Shown one piece after another: positions 48,565 to 58,083 of a stretch of 64,000 bases of DNA (positions are counted from its first letter, which is position 1; every line of letters starts with the position of its first letter). The notes beneath the pieces are model-generated. The model did not search any database, was not told the origin of the DNA, and saw nothing but the letters and a program-made list of their open reading frames with translations. The DNA is from Bradyrhizobium tropiciagri. Lineage in GTDB: Bacteria; Pseudomonadota; Alphaproteobacteria; Rhizobiales; Xanthobacteraceae. Both the position numbers and the translations under genes were made by a program. Where the stretch lies: NCBI RefSeq assembly GCF_018130545.1, contig NZ_JAFCKF010000003.1, positions 558,001 through 622,000 on the forward strand, in the 5' to 3' direction.

Positions 48565-48863
48565 ACTGGCGATCCGCCGAGCCAAATTTCATTCAATAGC
48601 AATCACTTAAATACCGCGCACCTGCAGACCGAAGATGTGAGCGCGGCCAATTCAACTGCAGCGCGCGTTCTGCCATTGCAACTCTGGATGTGCACGGTCC
48701 TCGCCCTGCGCTTTTCATGCGCCGGGCTCCTGATGGTCATCCTGCCCTCGCGTCGAGCGTTCCACACCTATTGGACCCGATCGCCATCAACAGCAAACGT
48801 GCGCCTTGCGCTCGATGTGCTGCGGGTGGTCAACTCGCTGGTCGATACTCCAGTTGGGGAAGC

Positions 48864-50453
48864 ATGATGTTCAGGCAGATTGCGATCGTGGCCGGATTGG
48901 CACTGGCCCTATCGAGCGCGGCGGAGGCCCAGACCCCGCGCAAGGGCGGCACCATTCGAATGACGGCGCCCTACGGCTCAAGCTTCACCAGCATGGACAT
49001 CCACACCACCCCGCGCGCCCAGGACGAGATCTACGCCAAGGCCCTGCACCGCTCGCTCTACATCTGGGACTCGACCGAGGGCAAACCGGTTCTGGAACTG
49101 GCCAAGGAGGTCACCGTCTCGGGCGGCGGTCTCATCTATACCTTCAAGCTGCGCGACGACGCCTACTTCCACAACGGCCGCAAGATGACGGCCGATGACA
49201 TCATCTGGTCCTACAATCGGATCATGGACGGCACCAAGGCCTATCCCGGCGCGCGCTTTGTCCGCGTCATCGAGGGCGCCGCCGAGGTCGAGAAGGGCCA
49301 GGCCAAGGAAATCTCCGGCCTGAAGAAGATCGACGACTTCACCCTCGAAATGAAGCTGACCGAGAAGGTCGATCCGGCGTTCTATTTCTTCACCGCGTTG
49401 ACCTCGATCTATCCCGCCGATGAGGCCGCGAAGGAGAGCTTCATCCAGAAGCCGATCGGTCTTGGTCCGTTCAAATTCGTCGAGCACGTGCCGGGATCGC
49501 GCATCGTGCTGGACCGGTGGGACCGGTTCTACAAGCCCGGCAAGCCCTACGCCGACAGGATCGTGATCTCGCTGATGGGTGAAGCCGCCGCGCGTGACGT
49601 CGCCTTCCGCAACAAGGAGATCGACACCTCGGTGCTCGGGCCCGCGCAGTATGTCGCCTATCAGGCCGACCCCGACCTCAAGGGCACCATCGTCGAGGTC
49701 GCCGAGGTCTTCACGCGCTACATGGGGATGAATCCGACCTTCAAGCCGTTCGCCGACAAGCGGGTCCGGCAGGCCATCAATTATGCGATCGATACCGATC
49801 TGATCATCAAAAAGCTGGTCAAAGGCAAGGCCTATCGCGCCACCAGCTGGCTGCCGCTGACCTCGCCTGCGTACGACAAGAGCATGAAGCCCTACCCCTA
49901 CGATCCCGCGAAGGCGAAGCAACTGCTTGCGGACGCGGGCTATCCCAACGGCTTTGAATTCGAATGGACCACCAGCCAGAACGAAAGCTGGGGCTTGCCG
50001 ATCGTCGAAGCCGCCATCCCGATGCTGGACAAGGTCGGCATCAAGGTGAAGGTCAAGCAGGTCGAGACCGCGGTGCTGGCCGAGGTCATTCGCAAGGGCG
50101 ACTTCCAGGCCTTCATCTATTCCCAGGCGACCGGCCCGGATCCGCAGGCCGCGCTGAAATGCTTCCACTCGGCGACGCCGCAATCGGCCTGCAACTACAC
50201 GACCTTCAAGAATGCCGACTTCGACAAATTGATCGATGAGGCCGGGCAGACCGACGACGCCGCAAAGCGCGTCCAGCAGCTGCAAAAGGCCAATGCGCTG
50301 CTCCAGGAGGAAGCGCCGGTCTGGTTCTTCAACTACAACAAGGCTGTGATGGCGGTGCAGCCCTGGCTCAAGGGCATCCAGCTGGACGCGACGGAACTGA
50401 CCCATCAGAACGTCGAAGACCTCTGGGTCGACGACACCTCGCCGGCGAAGTGA
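48864..50453 (+). CDS. Peptide ABC transporter substrate-binding protein
   Basis: The 529-residue periplasmic protein (SBP_bac_5) has a signal peptide (IAIVAGLALALSSAAEA) and domain motifs KFKLRDDAYFHNGRKMTADD-type (FKLRDDAYFHNGRKMTADDI), GPFKFVEHVPGSRIVLDRW and VRQAINYAIDTDLIIKKLVK. The ATG is preceded by GGGGAAGC. It binds di- or oligopeptides, nickel or sugars in this family; ligand selectivity is not readable. It is the first gene of the A-B-C-D-F operon. Confidence 0.93.
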   Translation: MMFRQIAIVAGLALALSSAAEAQTPRKGGTIRMTAPYGSSFTSMDIHTTPRAQDEIYAKALHRSLYIWDSTEGKPVLELAKEVTVSGGGLIYTFKLRDDAYFHNGRKMTADDIIWSYNRIMDGTKAYPGARFVRVIEGAAEVEKGQAKEISGLKKIDDFTLEMKLTEKVDPAFYFFTALTSIYPADEAAKESFIQKPIGLGPFKFVEHVPGSRIVLDRWDRFYKPGKPYADRIVISLMGEAAARDVAFRNKEIDTSVLGPAQYVAYQADPDLKGTIVEVAEVFTRYMGMNPTFKPFADKRVRQAINYAIDTDLIIKKLVKGKAYRATSWLPLTSPAYDKSMKPYPYDPAKAKQLLADAGYPNGFEFEWTTSQNESWGLPIVEAAIPMLDKVGIKVKVKQVETAVLAEVIRKGDFQAFIYSQATGPDPQAALKCFHSATPQSACNYTTFKNADFDKLIDEAGQTDDAAKRVQQLQKANALLQEEAPVWFFNYNKAVMAVQPWLKGIQLDATELTHQNVEDLWVDDTSPAK

Positions 50454-50512
50454 CCGCACCATCGCTCTCCCTCCATCGCGCGCAACGACGGAGGGAGTGA
50501 GGAAAACGTCCA

Positions 50513-51448
50513 ATGCTGTCCTTCGCGATCCGTCGAGTCCTCCAGACCATTCCAACCGTGCTGGCCGTCGTGCTGCTGATCTTCGTGCTGTTCAGCATCG
50601 TGCCGGGCAGCATCGCGTCGAGCATGGGCGACGACGGCCGCGGTCCCACCGACCCGCAGGTCGTGGAACGCATGAAGAAGCAGCTCGGCCTCGACGATCC
50701 CGTCTACGTCCGTTTCGGCTCCTATATCGCCAAGCTCACGATGGGCGATTTCGGGACCTCGTTCCGGACCCGCGAGCCGGTCACGACCATGATCGCGAAA
50801 CGGATGTGGCCGACGCTGCAATTGATCTTCGCAGCGCTGGCATTTGCTGTCGCGGTCGGCGTCCCGCTCGGTTTCGTCGCGGCACTGCGGCCGGGCAGTA
50901 TCGTCGACACAGTCTCGATGGTGCTGGCGGTGTCCGGCCTCTCGATGGCCAAATTCTGGCTCGGGCTGCTGCTGATGTATCTGTTTGCATTGAAGCTCGG
51001 CTGGCTGCCGAGTTTCGGCTATGGCGACGGCGGGCTGAAATACCTGCTGCTGCCTGCCGTGACACTCGGCGTCTCGCCGATGGCGCTGCTGGCGCGGACG
51101 ACGCGCGCCGCGGTCCTCGAGATCATGACCGCGGATTTTGTCCGGACCGCGCGCTCGAAGGGCATGAGCGAAACCCGGGTCGTGACCTGGCACGTGATGC
51201 GCAATGCGCTCGTCATCATTCTCACGGTGATCGGCCTGCAATTCGGCGCCGTGATGGGGCAAGCGGTCGTGGTCGAAAAACTGTTCTCATGGCCGGGGAT
51301 CGGCTCATTGCTGGTCGACAGCGTCCTGCAGCGCGACATTCCCGCCGTGCAAGGCACCATTCTCGTGGTGGTGCTGTTCTTTCTCGCGGTCAATACCCTG
51401 ATTGACCTGCTCTACGGCGTGATCGATCCGAGGATCAGATACGCATGA
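50513..51448 (+). CDS. Peptide ABC transporter permease, DppB type
   Basis: The 311-residue permease has six TM helices and opens with LSFAIRRVLQTIPTVLAVVL. The EAA loop is AAVLEIMTADFVRTARSKGM, which contacts the ATPases. It is the first permease of the transporter and starts 59 bases after the binding-protein gene. Its stop overlaps the start of a 24-codon mini frame. Confidence 0.95.
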   Translation: MLSFAIRRVLQTIPTVLAVVLLIFVLFSIVPGSIASSMGDDGRGPTDPQVVERMKKQLGLDDPVYVRFGSYIAKLTMGDFGTSFRTREPVTTMIAKRMWPTLQLIFAALAFAVAVGVPLGFVAALRPGSIVDTVSMVLAVSGLSMAKFWLGLLLMYLFALKLGWLPSFGYGDGGLKYLLLPAVTLGVSPMALLARTTRAAVLEIMTADFVRTARSKGMSETRVVTWHVMRNALVIILTVIGLQFGAVMGQAVVVEKLFSWPGIGSLLVDSVLQRDIPAVQGTILVVVLFFLAVNTLIDLLYGVIDPRIRYA

Positions 51449-51519
51449 GCGGCGGTCAGCTTCATCACGCCAGCTTACGATCGGCCGTGCGGCCCGTCAC
51501 GCCGGAGCGGCCGCGATGA
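51445..51519 (+). CDS. 24-codon mini frame bridging the two permease genes
   Basis: An ATG overlapping the DppB stop (ATGA at 51445-51448) opens a frame reading MSGGQLHHASLRSAVRPVTP and stopping at 51517-51519, where the stop overlaps the DppC ATG in another ATGA. It is either a translated coupling peptide or the original N terminus of DppC separated by a frameshift. It is included because both overlaps are exact. Confidence 0.35.
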   Translation: MSGGQLHHASLRSAVRPVTPERPR

Positions 51520-52337
51520 AGCTTGGCACCAGCACGATCATCGGCGGGGTGCTGTTCGCGCTTGCGATCTTCGTCGGCCTGTTCGCGCCCTGGCTGGCGC
51601 ATACGGACCCGGTCATGGGCGCCAATTTGATGAATGCGGAGGAGCCGCCGAGCTGGATCTGGTGGTTCGGCACCGATGCGCAGGGGCGCGATATCTATTC
51701 CCGCGTCGTGCACGGCGCGCGCATCTCGCTGACGGTCGGCATCGTCTCGCAGCTCGTCAACAGCGTGATCGGCGTGACGTTGGGCCTGACTGCGGGCTAT
51801 TGGGGCGGCTGGTGGGACGATGTCGTCAACGCCCTGACCAATCTGATGCTCGCGATCCCCTCGCTGATCTTCGCGCTCGCCATCATGGCGGTGCTCGGAC
51901 CCGGCCTGACCAGCCTGCTGATCGCGCTCGGGCTGACCAACTGGTCGTTCTCGTGCCGGATCGCACGGGCATCGGCCTTGTCGCTCAAGAGCCAGGGCTA
52001 TGTGCAGGCGGCAAAAGTGCTGGGCTACGGCGATCTCCGCATCATGATCACCCAGCTGCTGCCCAACATGCTCGGCCCCATCATCGTCATCAGCACGCTG
52101 GGCATGGGCGGCGCGATATTGGCGGAAGCTGCGCTTTCGTTCCTCGGCCTCGGCATCCGACCGCCCTATCCGAGCTGGGGCAGCATGCTGTCGGAGGCCC
52201 GCGACCAGATCACCACGGCGCCTTGGCTCTCGGTTTTCCCTGGCCTCGCCATCTTCCTGACGGTGCTCGGCCTCAATCTACTCGGCGACGGCCTGCGTGA
52301 TATCCTCGATCCACAGTCGCGGAGCCGGCGTACATGA
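51516..52337 (+). CDS. Peptide ABC transporter permease, DppC type
   Basis: The 273-residue permease has [20 protein letters not shown], the DppC hallmark, and the EAA loop [20 protein letters not shown]. It ends in [20 protein letters not shown]. The N terminus is shorter than in typical homologues, which have about 20 more cytoplasmic residues; those may be encoded by the mini frame just upstream. It overlaps the next gene by 4 bases. Confidence 0.94.
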   Translation: MKLGTSTIIGGVLFALAIFVGLFAPWLAHTDPVMGANLMNAEEPPSWIWWFGTDAQGRDIYSRVVHGARISLTVGIVSQLVNSVIGVTLGLTAGYWGGWWDDVVNALTNLMLAIPSLIFALAIMAVLGPGLTSLLIALGLTNWSFSCRIARASALSLKSQGYVQAAKVLGYGDLRIMITQLLPNMLGPIIVISTLGMGGAILAEAALSFLGLGIRPPYPSWGSMLSEARDQITTAPWLSVFPGLAIFLTVLGLNLLGDGLRDILDPQSRSRRT

Positions 52338-53314
52338 CGGCCCCTCCCCTCATCGAAGTCGACGGCCTGCGCATCGACCTCGACGATGGGTCCCGCCGGA
52401 CTGCGGCGGTCGAGGGCGTTTCATTCCGCATCGATCGCGGCGAGACATTCGGCCTTGTCGGGGAATCCGGCTGCGGCAAGAGCATCTCGGCGCTCGCTCT
52501 GATCGGCTTGTTGCGCCGGCCGCTTTCGATCGGCGCCGGCGCGATCCGCTTCGACGGCCGCGAGATCCAGGGCCTTCCGGCGGCCGAACAACGCGCGCTA
52601 CGCGGCAATCGCATCGCCATGATCTTCCAGGAGCCGATGACCGCGCTCAATCCGGTCTCGCCGATCGGCCGGCAGATCGCGGAGATGTTCGTGTTGCATC
52701 AGGGCAAGAGCTGGCGTGAAGCCGATCGGCTCGCCGTCGAGGCGCTGGCGAGCGTCCGCGTCCCGGCGCCCGAACGAAGGGTGAAGGATTACCCGCACCA
52801 GCTTTCGGGCGGCATGCGTCAGCGCGTGATGATCGCCATCGCACTCGCATGCGGGCCCGATCTCCTAATTGCCGACGAGCCGACCACCGCGCTTGATGTG
52901 ACCGTGCAGGCGGAGATCATCGAACTGATGCGCAACTTATGCGCCGAGCGAGGCACGGCGATCCTGATGATCAGCCACGATCTGGGCCTGGTCGCCAACG
53001 TCTGCCGCCGTGTCGCGGTGATGTATGCCGGCCGCATTGTCGAGGAGCGCGGCTCGGACGCGCTTTTCCGCGCATCTGCGCATCCTTACACCAAAGGCCT
53101 GGTCGACTCGCTGCCGCGGCTCGGCACGCGTGCGGCACTCGGCCGGAGCAAGCTCAAGGAGATCGCGGGCGTCGTTCCGGCAATTGCGGATTTCCCGGCG
53201 GGCTGCCGGTTCAATCCACGCTGCATGCAGGCAACCGAGATTTGCCGGAGCACCGCGCCGGAGACGACGCGGCTCGGAGACGGCGGGCTCGTCAGGTGCC
53301 ATCACCATGCATGA
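52334..53314 (+). CDS. Peptide ABC transporter ATPase, DppD type
   Basis: The 326-residue ATPase has Walker A GESGCGKS (residues about 49-56), the signature [16 protein letters not shown], Walker [13 protein letters not shown] and the switch His in ISHDLGL. The C-terminal oligopeptide-transporter extension with [19 protein letters not shown] is present and may bind a 4Fe-4S cluster in this family. It overlaps DppC and DppF. Confidence 0.95.
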   Translation: MTAPPLIEVDGLRIDLDDGSRRTAAVEGVSFRIDRGETFGLVGESGCGKSISALALIGLLRRPLSIGAGAIRFDGREIQGLPAAEQRALRGNRIAMIFQEPMTALNPVSPIGRQIAEMFVLHQGKSWREADRLAVEALASVRVPAPERRVKDYPHQLSGGMRQRVMIAIALACGPDLLIADEPTTALDVTVQAEIIELMRNLCAERGTAILMISHDLGLVANVCRRVAVMYAGRIVEERGSDALFRASAHPYTKGLVDSLPRLGTRAALGRSKLKEIAGVVPAIADFPAGCRFNPRCMQATEICRSTAPETTRLGDGGLVRCHHHA

Positions 53315-54350
53315 CGCTGCGCACGGCTCCGCCGACGATGTCATCCTCCGCGTCGAGGATCTCGCGGTCCATTATCCGATTGGCGGCGGCTTGCGAGGCG
53401 GCGGCCGGCGGCTCTTGCGCGCGGTCGACGGCGTCGATCTCGAGTTGAAGCGCGGTGAATGCCTCGGCCTGGTCGGCGAATCCGGCTGCGGCAAGTCGAC
53501 GGTCGCGCTGTCGATCCTTGGCTTGCAGACGCCGACGCGCGGCCGCATCGTGCTCGACGGCCAGGTCGTCACCGGCGGTCAATCGCTCGATCGAATGGCT
53601 TTGGCCCGCATCGTCCAGATCGTGTTTCAGGATCCCTACGCTTCGCTCAATCCGCGCCAGAGCGTCCGTCGCACGCTCGAAGCGCCGCTGCGGCTGCACG
53701 GCATGACGGCCAAAAGCGAGATCGACGGACGCATCGAGGCGATGCTCAGCCACGTCGGGCTGCGGCCCGAGCAAGCCGGCCGCTACCCGCATGAATTCTC
53801 CGGCGGCCAACGCCAACGCATCGGCATCGCGCGCGCACTGATCCTCAATCCCAGGATCGTCATCTGTGACGAGCCGGTATCGGCGCTGGATGTCTCGATC
53901 CGGGCCCAGATCATCAATCTGCTGCTGGAGTTGAAGGAAACGCTCGGCCTCTCCTACATCATGATCAGCCATGACCTCGGTGTCGTCGAGCACATGAGCG
54001 ACCGCGTCGCCGTGATGTATCTCGGCCGTATCGTGGAAAGCGGCGACTGGCGCGAAATCTTCGAACGGCCGGCGCACCCCTATACGCAAACCCTGATATC
54101 GGCGATTCCCGATCCGCTGCGCCGCGCACCGCTCGCGACCACGAGGGGCGAGCCGCCCAGTCCGCTCAATCCGCCGGACGGATGCGCGTTCAACCCGCGC
54201 TGTCGTCATGCCGAGGCGGTGTGCCGTCGCGCGCCCGCGCCATCGCTTGACGTACGTCCCGACGGACACGCCGTCCGCTGCTGGCGGGCCGACGAGATCG
54301 CCGGTCAGACTGTTGCGGAGCCCAGTGCAGCCTTCAATGGCTCGAGCTGA
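53307..54350 (+). CDS. Peptide ABC transporter ATPase, DppF type
   Basis: The 347-residue ATPase overlaps dppD by 8 bases. It shows Walker [10 protein letters not shown], signature FSGGQRQRIGIARAL, Walker B IVICDEPVSALD and ISHDLGVVEHM, and ends with the Cys-containing motif FNPRCRHAEAVCRRAP. It forms the ATPase heterodimer with DppD and powers uptake. The frame is open further upstream, but the ATG at 53307 is the start that fits the operon. Confidence 0.95.
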   Translation: MHDAAHGSADDVILRVEDLAVHYPIGGGLRGGGRRLLRAVDGVDLELKRGECLGLVGESGCGKSTVALSILGLQTPTRGRIVLDGQVVTGGQSLDRMALARIVQIVFQDPYASLNPRQSVRRTLEAPLRLHGMTAKSEIDGRIEAMLSHVGLRPEQAGRYPHEFSGGQRQRIGIARALILNPRIVICDEPVSALDVSIRAQIINLLLELKETLGLSYIMISHDLGVVEHMSDRVAVMYLGRIVESGDWREIFERPAHPYTQTLISAIPDPLRRAPLATTRGEPPSPLNPPDGCAFNPRCRHAEAVCRRAPAPSLDVRPDGHAVRCWRADEIAGQTVAEPSAAFNGSS

Positions 54351-54413
54351 AATCGTTCGTGCGCGCAGGCTTGCACGCACACCGAACACAACAAACCGGA
54401 TTGGAAGCGAGAC

Positions 54414-54983
54414 TTAGCGCTTCTTCAGCGGCTGTGGCGGCGGCTGCTTCATCGCCGCGGCCTGCGCCGGCAGATACTTCGCGACGATCGCGGGATCGAG
54501 CTGCGCCATCGCCGTGTCCGGCAGCCGGGTCCAGACCTCGTCCTTGCCGAACAGCGAGATGCCGAGATAGCCGCGCATGGTCAGTGTCTGCCCATCGGCG
54601 CTCAGCGTCATCTTGGCCTTGTAGATCTTGCCGTTGCGCGGATCGAGCACGTTGCCGCCCTCATAGGCGAGCCCGTTGCGCTTCATGTCGCGGATCAGGG
54701 GAATGCCGAGCCACGGCATATCCTTGCGATCGTCGGTGCATTTCGAGCAGACCGGATTGGGCGGATCGTCGGGCGATGCGAACATCTTCGCGATCATGCC
54801 CTCGTACACGCCGTTGCGCTCGACCACCAGGAACCAGCCCTCCGGCTTGCCGTCTTCCAGCTTCTGCCAGAGGCCGGCTGCCGACAGCTCGGCCGCCGAG
54901 GCGGCAAGCGGAGCCGCCAACGCAAAGGCCGTGGCGATCGCAAAGATCAGCCGAAGTCTGGACAGCGTGTTCCGCATCATCAT
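54414..54983 (-). CDS. DUF2147 exported protein
   Basis: The 189-residue protein has a signal peptide ([20 protein letters not shown]). The mature part has the DUF2147 order: [30 protein letters not shown], then [20 protein letters not shown] and [20 protein letters not shown]. The domain is a small beta barrel, and its function is not known. Three consecutive ATGs (54983, 54980, 54977) make the start ambiguous; AGGTG precedes them. It is a monocistronic minus-strand gene. Confidence 0.85.
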   Translation of the reverse strand: MMMRNTLSRLRLIFAIATAFALAAPLAASAAELSAAGLWQKLEDGKPEGWFLVVERNGVYEGMIAKMFASPDDPPNPVCSKCTDDRKDMPWLGIPLIRDMKRNGLAYEGGNVLDPRNGKIYKAKMTLSADGQTLTMRGYLGISLFGKDEVWTRLPDTAMAQLDPAIVAKYLPAQAAAMKQPPPQPLKKR

Positions 54984-55104
54984 CACCTGATCAATCGACA
55001 AACCCGAATAGCCGCAGACTACGGCCATTTCGCGGAGTGTTCCAGTACCCACCCCGCGCAGGAACAGGCCCATGCCCCTGGCATTAGTCGCTGTTGGAGC
55101 GGAA

Positions 55105-56145
<1,041 letters not shown>

Positions 56146-56265
56146 TCAGTTGAGATCGACTGGACGGCTTTCGCCTGTCCAGCCAAGCTGGCCGGATCGG
56201 GACATGCATAATAGGGACAGCGGCTGGCGCGGCAACCCCTTGCCGAGCCTGCGCAACTCGGCTGT

Positions 56266-56757
56266 ATGGACGGGAAACCGACGGAGATCCCCCTCGTGAA
56301 TGCCCCTGTCCGTGCTGACGATGCGCCGCGCCTGGAAGACTTCCCCTATCGTCTGTCCGACAATGTGCGCTTTGCCGATCTCGACCCCAACGGGCACGTC
56401 AACAACGCCGTCTATGCAAGCTATTTTGAAACTGGCCGCGTCACGCTGGTGAAGGACCGCAGCATGGGGCTGATGCCGGCGGGGCTCAGCTGGATCATGG
56501 TGCGCCTCGACATCCATTTCCGCGCCGAGCTGCACTGGCCGGGCCAGATCGAGCTCGGGCTCGGTCTCGTCAAATTCGGACGGACATCGACCACCTTCGA
56601 TCAGGTGGTGTTTTCGGAAGGGCGCTGCGTAGCGTCGGCGAAGGCGATCACGGTGATGATCGATGAGGCGACGCGCAGGCCGACGCCGCTGCCGGCGGAG
56701 GTCAAGGAGAACTTCCGCCGCTGGGTCCGTCGCGGTGTGAATCCGGACGGCGAATAG
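56266..56757 (+). CDS. Hotdog-fold acyl-CoA thioesterase
   Basis: The 163-residue protein has the 4-hydroxybenzoyl-CoA thioesterase signature: VRFADLDPNGHVNNAVYASY, where Asp and the following Gly-His-x-N-N form the active site, then FETGRVTLVKDRSMGLMP and VVFSEGRCVASAKAITVMID. It hydrolyses an acyl-CoA. The function in this spot, between FNR and ferredoxin, is not obvious. A family B repeat follows. Confidence 0.88.
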   Translation: MDGKPTEIPLVNAPVRADDAPRLEDFPYRLSDNVRFADLDPNGHVNNAVYASYFETGRVTLVKDRSMGLMPAGLSWIMVRLDIHFRAELHWPGQIELGLGLVKFGRTSTTFDQVVFSEGRCVASAKAITVMIDEATRRPTPLPAEVKENFRRWVRRGVNPDGE

Positions 56758-56759
56758 GG

Positions 56760-56856
56760 CGTTCTCGAGCGAAGTGGACGCCGGTTCGCGTGAAGAAAAC
56801 GCGTCAAAACAAAAAGCCAGAGCTCGGTTCTGATTCAATCAGAACCGAAAAACGCT
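56760..56856. repeat. Dispersed repeat, family B, with hairpin
   Basis: GAGCGAAGTGGACGCCGGTT followed by CGCGTGAAGAAAACGCGT is the family B core in the opposite orientation to 28413-28514. A perfect 10-bp stem (CGGTTCTGAT, ATCAGAACCG) with a 3-base loop lies at 56825-56847, between two convergent genes, so it may serve both as terminator. Confidence 0.8.
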
Positions 56857-57175
56857 AGGCCTGACGCTCCGGCGTCGACACGACCAGTCCGTCGAGTTCG
56901 TCGGTGACCTTGATCTGGCAGGACAGCCGCGAGTTCGGACGCACGTCGAAGCCGAAATCCAGCATGTCCTCTTCCATCGGCGACGGCGCGCCGACCTTCT
57001 CGCGCCACGCTTCATCGACATAGACATGGCAGGTCGCACAGGCGCAGGCGCCGCCGCATTCGGCTTCAATGCCGGGAATCGCGTTGCGGATCGCGCCTTC
57101 CATCACCGTCGCGCCGTTCTCGATATCAATGGAGCGTTTCTCGCCGGAATGGTCGATAAAGTGGATTTTGGCCAT
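56855..57175 (-). CDS. 2Fe-2S ferredoxin, adrenodoxin-like
   Basis: The 106-residue protein has the C-x5-C-x2-C cluster ([15 protein letters not shown]) and the fourth Cys in SRLSCQIKV, the pattern of adrenodoxin/putidaredoxin-type [2Fe-2S] ferredoxins. The end ([11 protein letters not shown]) is typical. Such ferredoxins reduce cytochromes P450, biosynthetic Fe-S enzymes or heme-modifying enzymes. The nearby FNR is the probable reductase. Confidence 0.94.
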   Translation of the reverse strand: MAKIHFIDHSGEKRSIDIENGATVMEGAIRNAIPGIEAECGGACACATCHVYVDEAWREKVGAPSPMEEDMLDFGFDVRPNSRLSCQIKVTDELDGLVVSTPERQA

Positions 57176-57326
57176 GATTGCTCGTGCTGCCGGAATGCGC
57201 CGGACGATGGATGGAAAGGTCCCGGCAGTCGTATAACGGGTCGGTCCGCGCAGCGCTAGCGCGGAGACCGAAAAGCTGCCAGCCGGCCGGCAAGCCTCCT
57301 GGCCGGCTCATGGAGGTGGTTGGAGC

Positions 57327-57704
57327 CTAGGACCGGCCCAGAATCAGCTCGATCGCCGTGCGCGCCTCGGCAATCGCGGCCCCGAGCGCGGCCAATGGCT
57401 GGGCCGGATCGGAACCAGCCGTCAGCGCCGTTTCCAGCCGGGCGGCGGCCTCGGCGACGCCAAGGGCGCCGATCGCCCGCGCCGATCCCTTCAGGGTGTG
57501 GGCGTGGGTCGCCGCCTCGGCAGGCAGGGCGGCCAGCTCGCCTAGGATCCGGGCCGACTGGGTCGAGAACATCGCCAGCACCTCGCGCTCGAGCTCGGGG
57601 TCGCCCAGCGTCATGCGCCGGAGGTGCTCGACGTCGATCGGGCCGTCGCTGGGGGCGAGCGGCGGCGATTGCGTCCATTCAACCCGTTCGAGATGAAGCG
57701 GCAT
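57327..57704 (-). CDS. Stand-alone Hpt domain protein
   Basis: The 125-residue protein contains an Hpt four-helix phosphotransfer domain with the phospho-His in HAHTLKGSARAIGAL. Around it are VEHLRRMTLGDPELEREVLA and a helical end. It passes phosphate between response regulators. The ATG at 57704 gives a compact domain; 43 upstream residues are open but Arg/Gly-rich and unlikely. It is divergent from the giant repeat protein gene. Confidence 0.82.
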   Translation of the reverse strand: MPLHLERVEWTQSPPLAPSDGPIDVEHLRRMTLGDPELEREVLAMFSTQSARILGELAALPAEAATHAHTLKGSARAIGALGVAEAAARLETALTAGSDPAQPLAALGAAIAEARTAIELILGRS

Positions 57705-57891
57705 GGCCTGTCCCTGTCGTCTCCGCCCGGCCCTGGCCGGCGGATCGTTGACCCAGCCAATCACGAAACTGGTTAACGGATTGTTGTCGGGATGATCGGC
57801 AAATCCGCCCGATTCTGGACAATTTCCGGACACAATCGGTGTCCTGCGACAGGAATTTCGAGTACCGATAAGGCCTTATGGCGCAAAGCTG

Positions 57892-57916
57892 TTAACGATG
57901 ATTAAGAAAGTATTAA
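57892..57916 (+). promoter_or_regulatory. CtrA box cluster upstream of the giant polar protein
   Basis: TTAA-N7-TTAA (57902-57916) is an exact CtrA consensus; a third TTAA (57892-57895) precedes it with a 6-base gap. It lies about 170-190 bases before the ATG at 58084. The remaining 57705-58083 region contains no gene. CtrA is the master cell-cycle regulator in alphaproteobacteria. Confidence 0.55.
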
Positions 57917-58083
57917 TCGCAAGCATTTCATTCGCATCACTCTCCCCATAGGATGTTTGCGGATGTAGCGGACAAGCCGCCGAGGGGGCGCTTGCGCTCC
58001 GCTTGTGGGCACCGGCTTCGAGCTTGCGTGGGGACGAACGCAGGCTCGCCGACGCGTAAATAGTGAGAGGGCTCAGACTGAAC

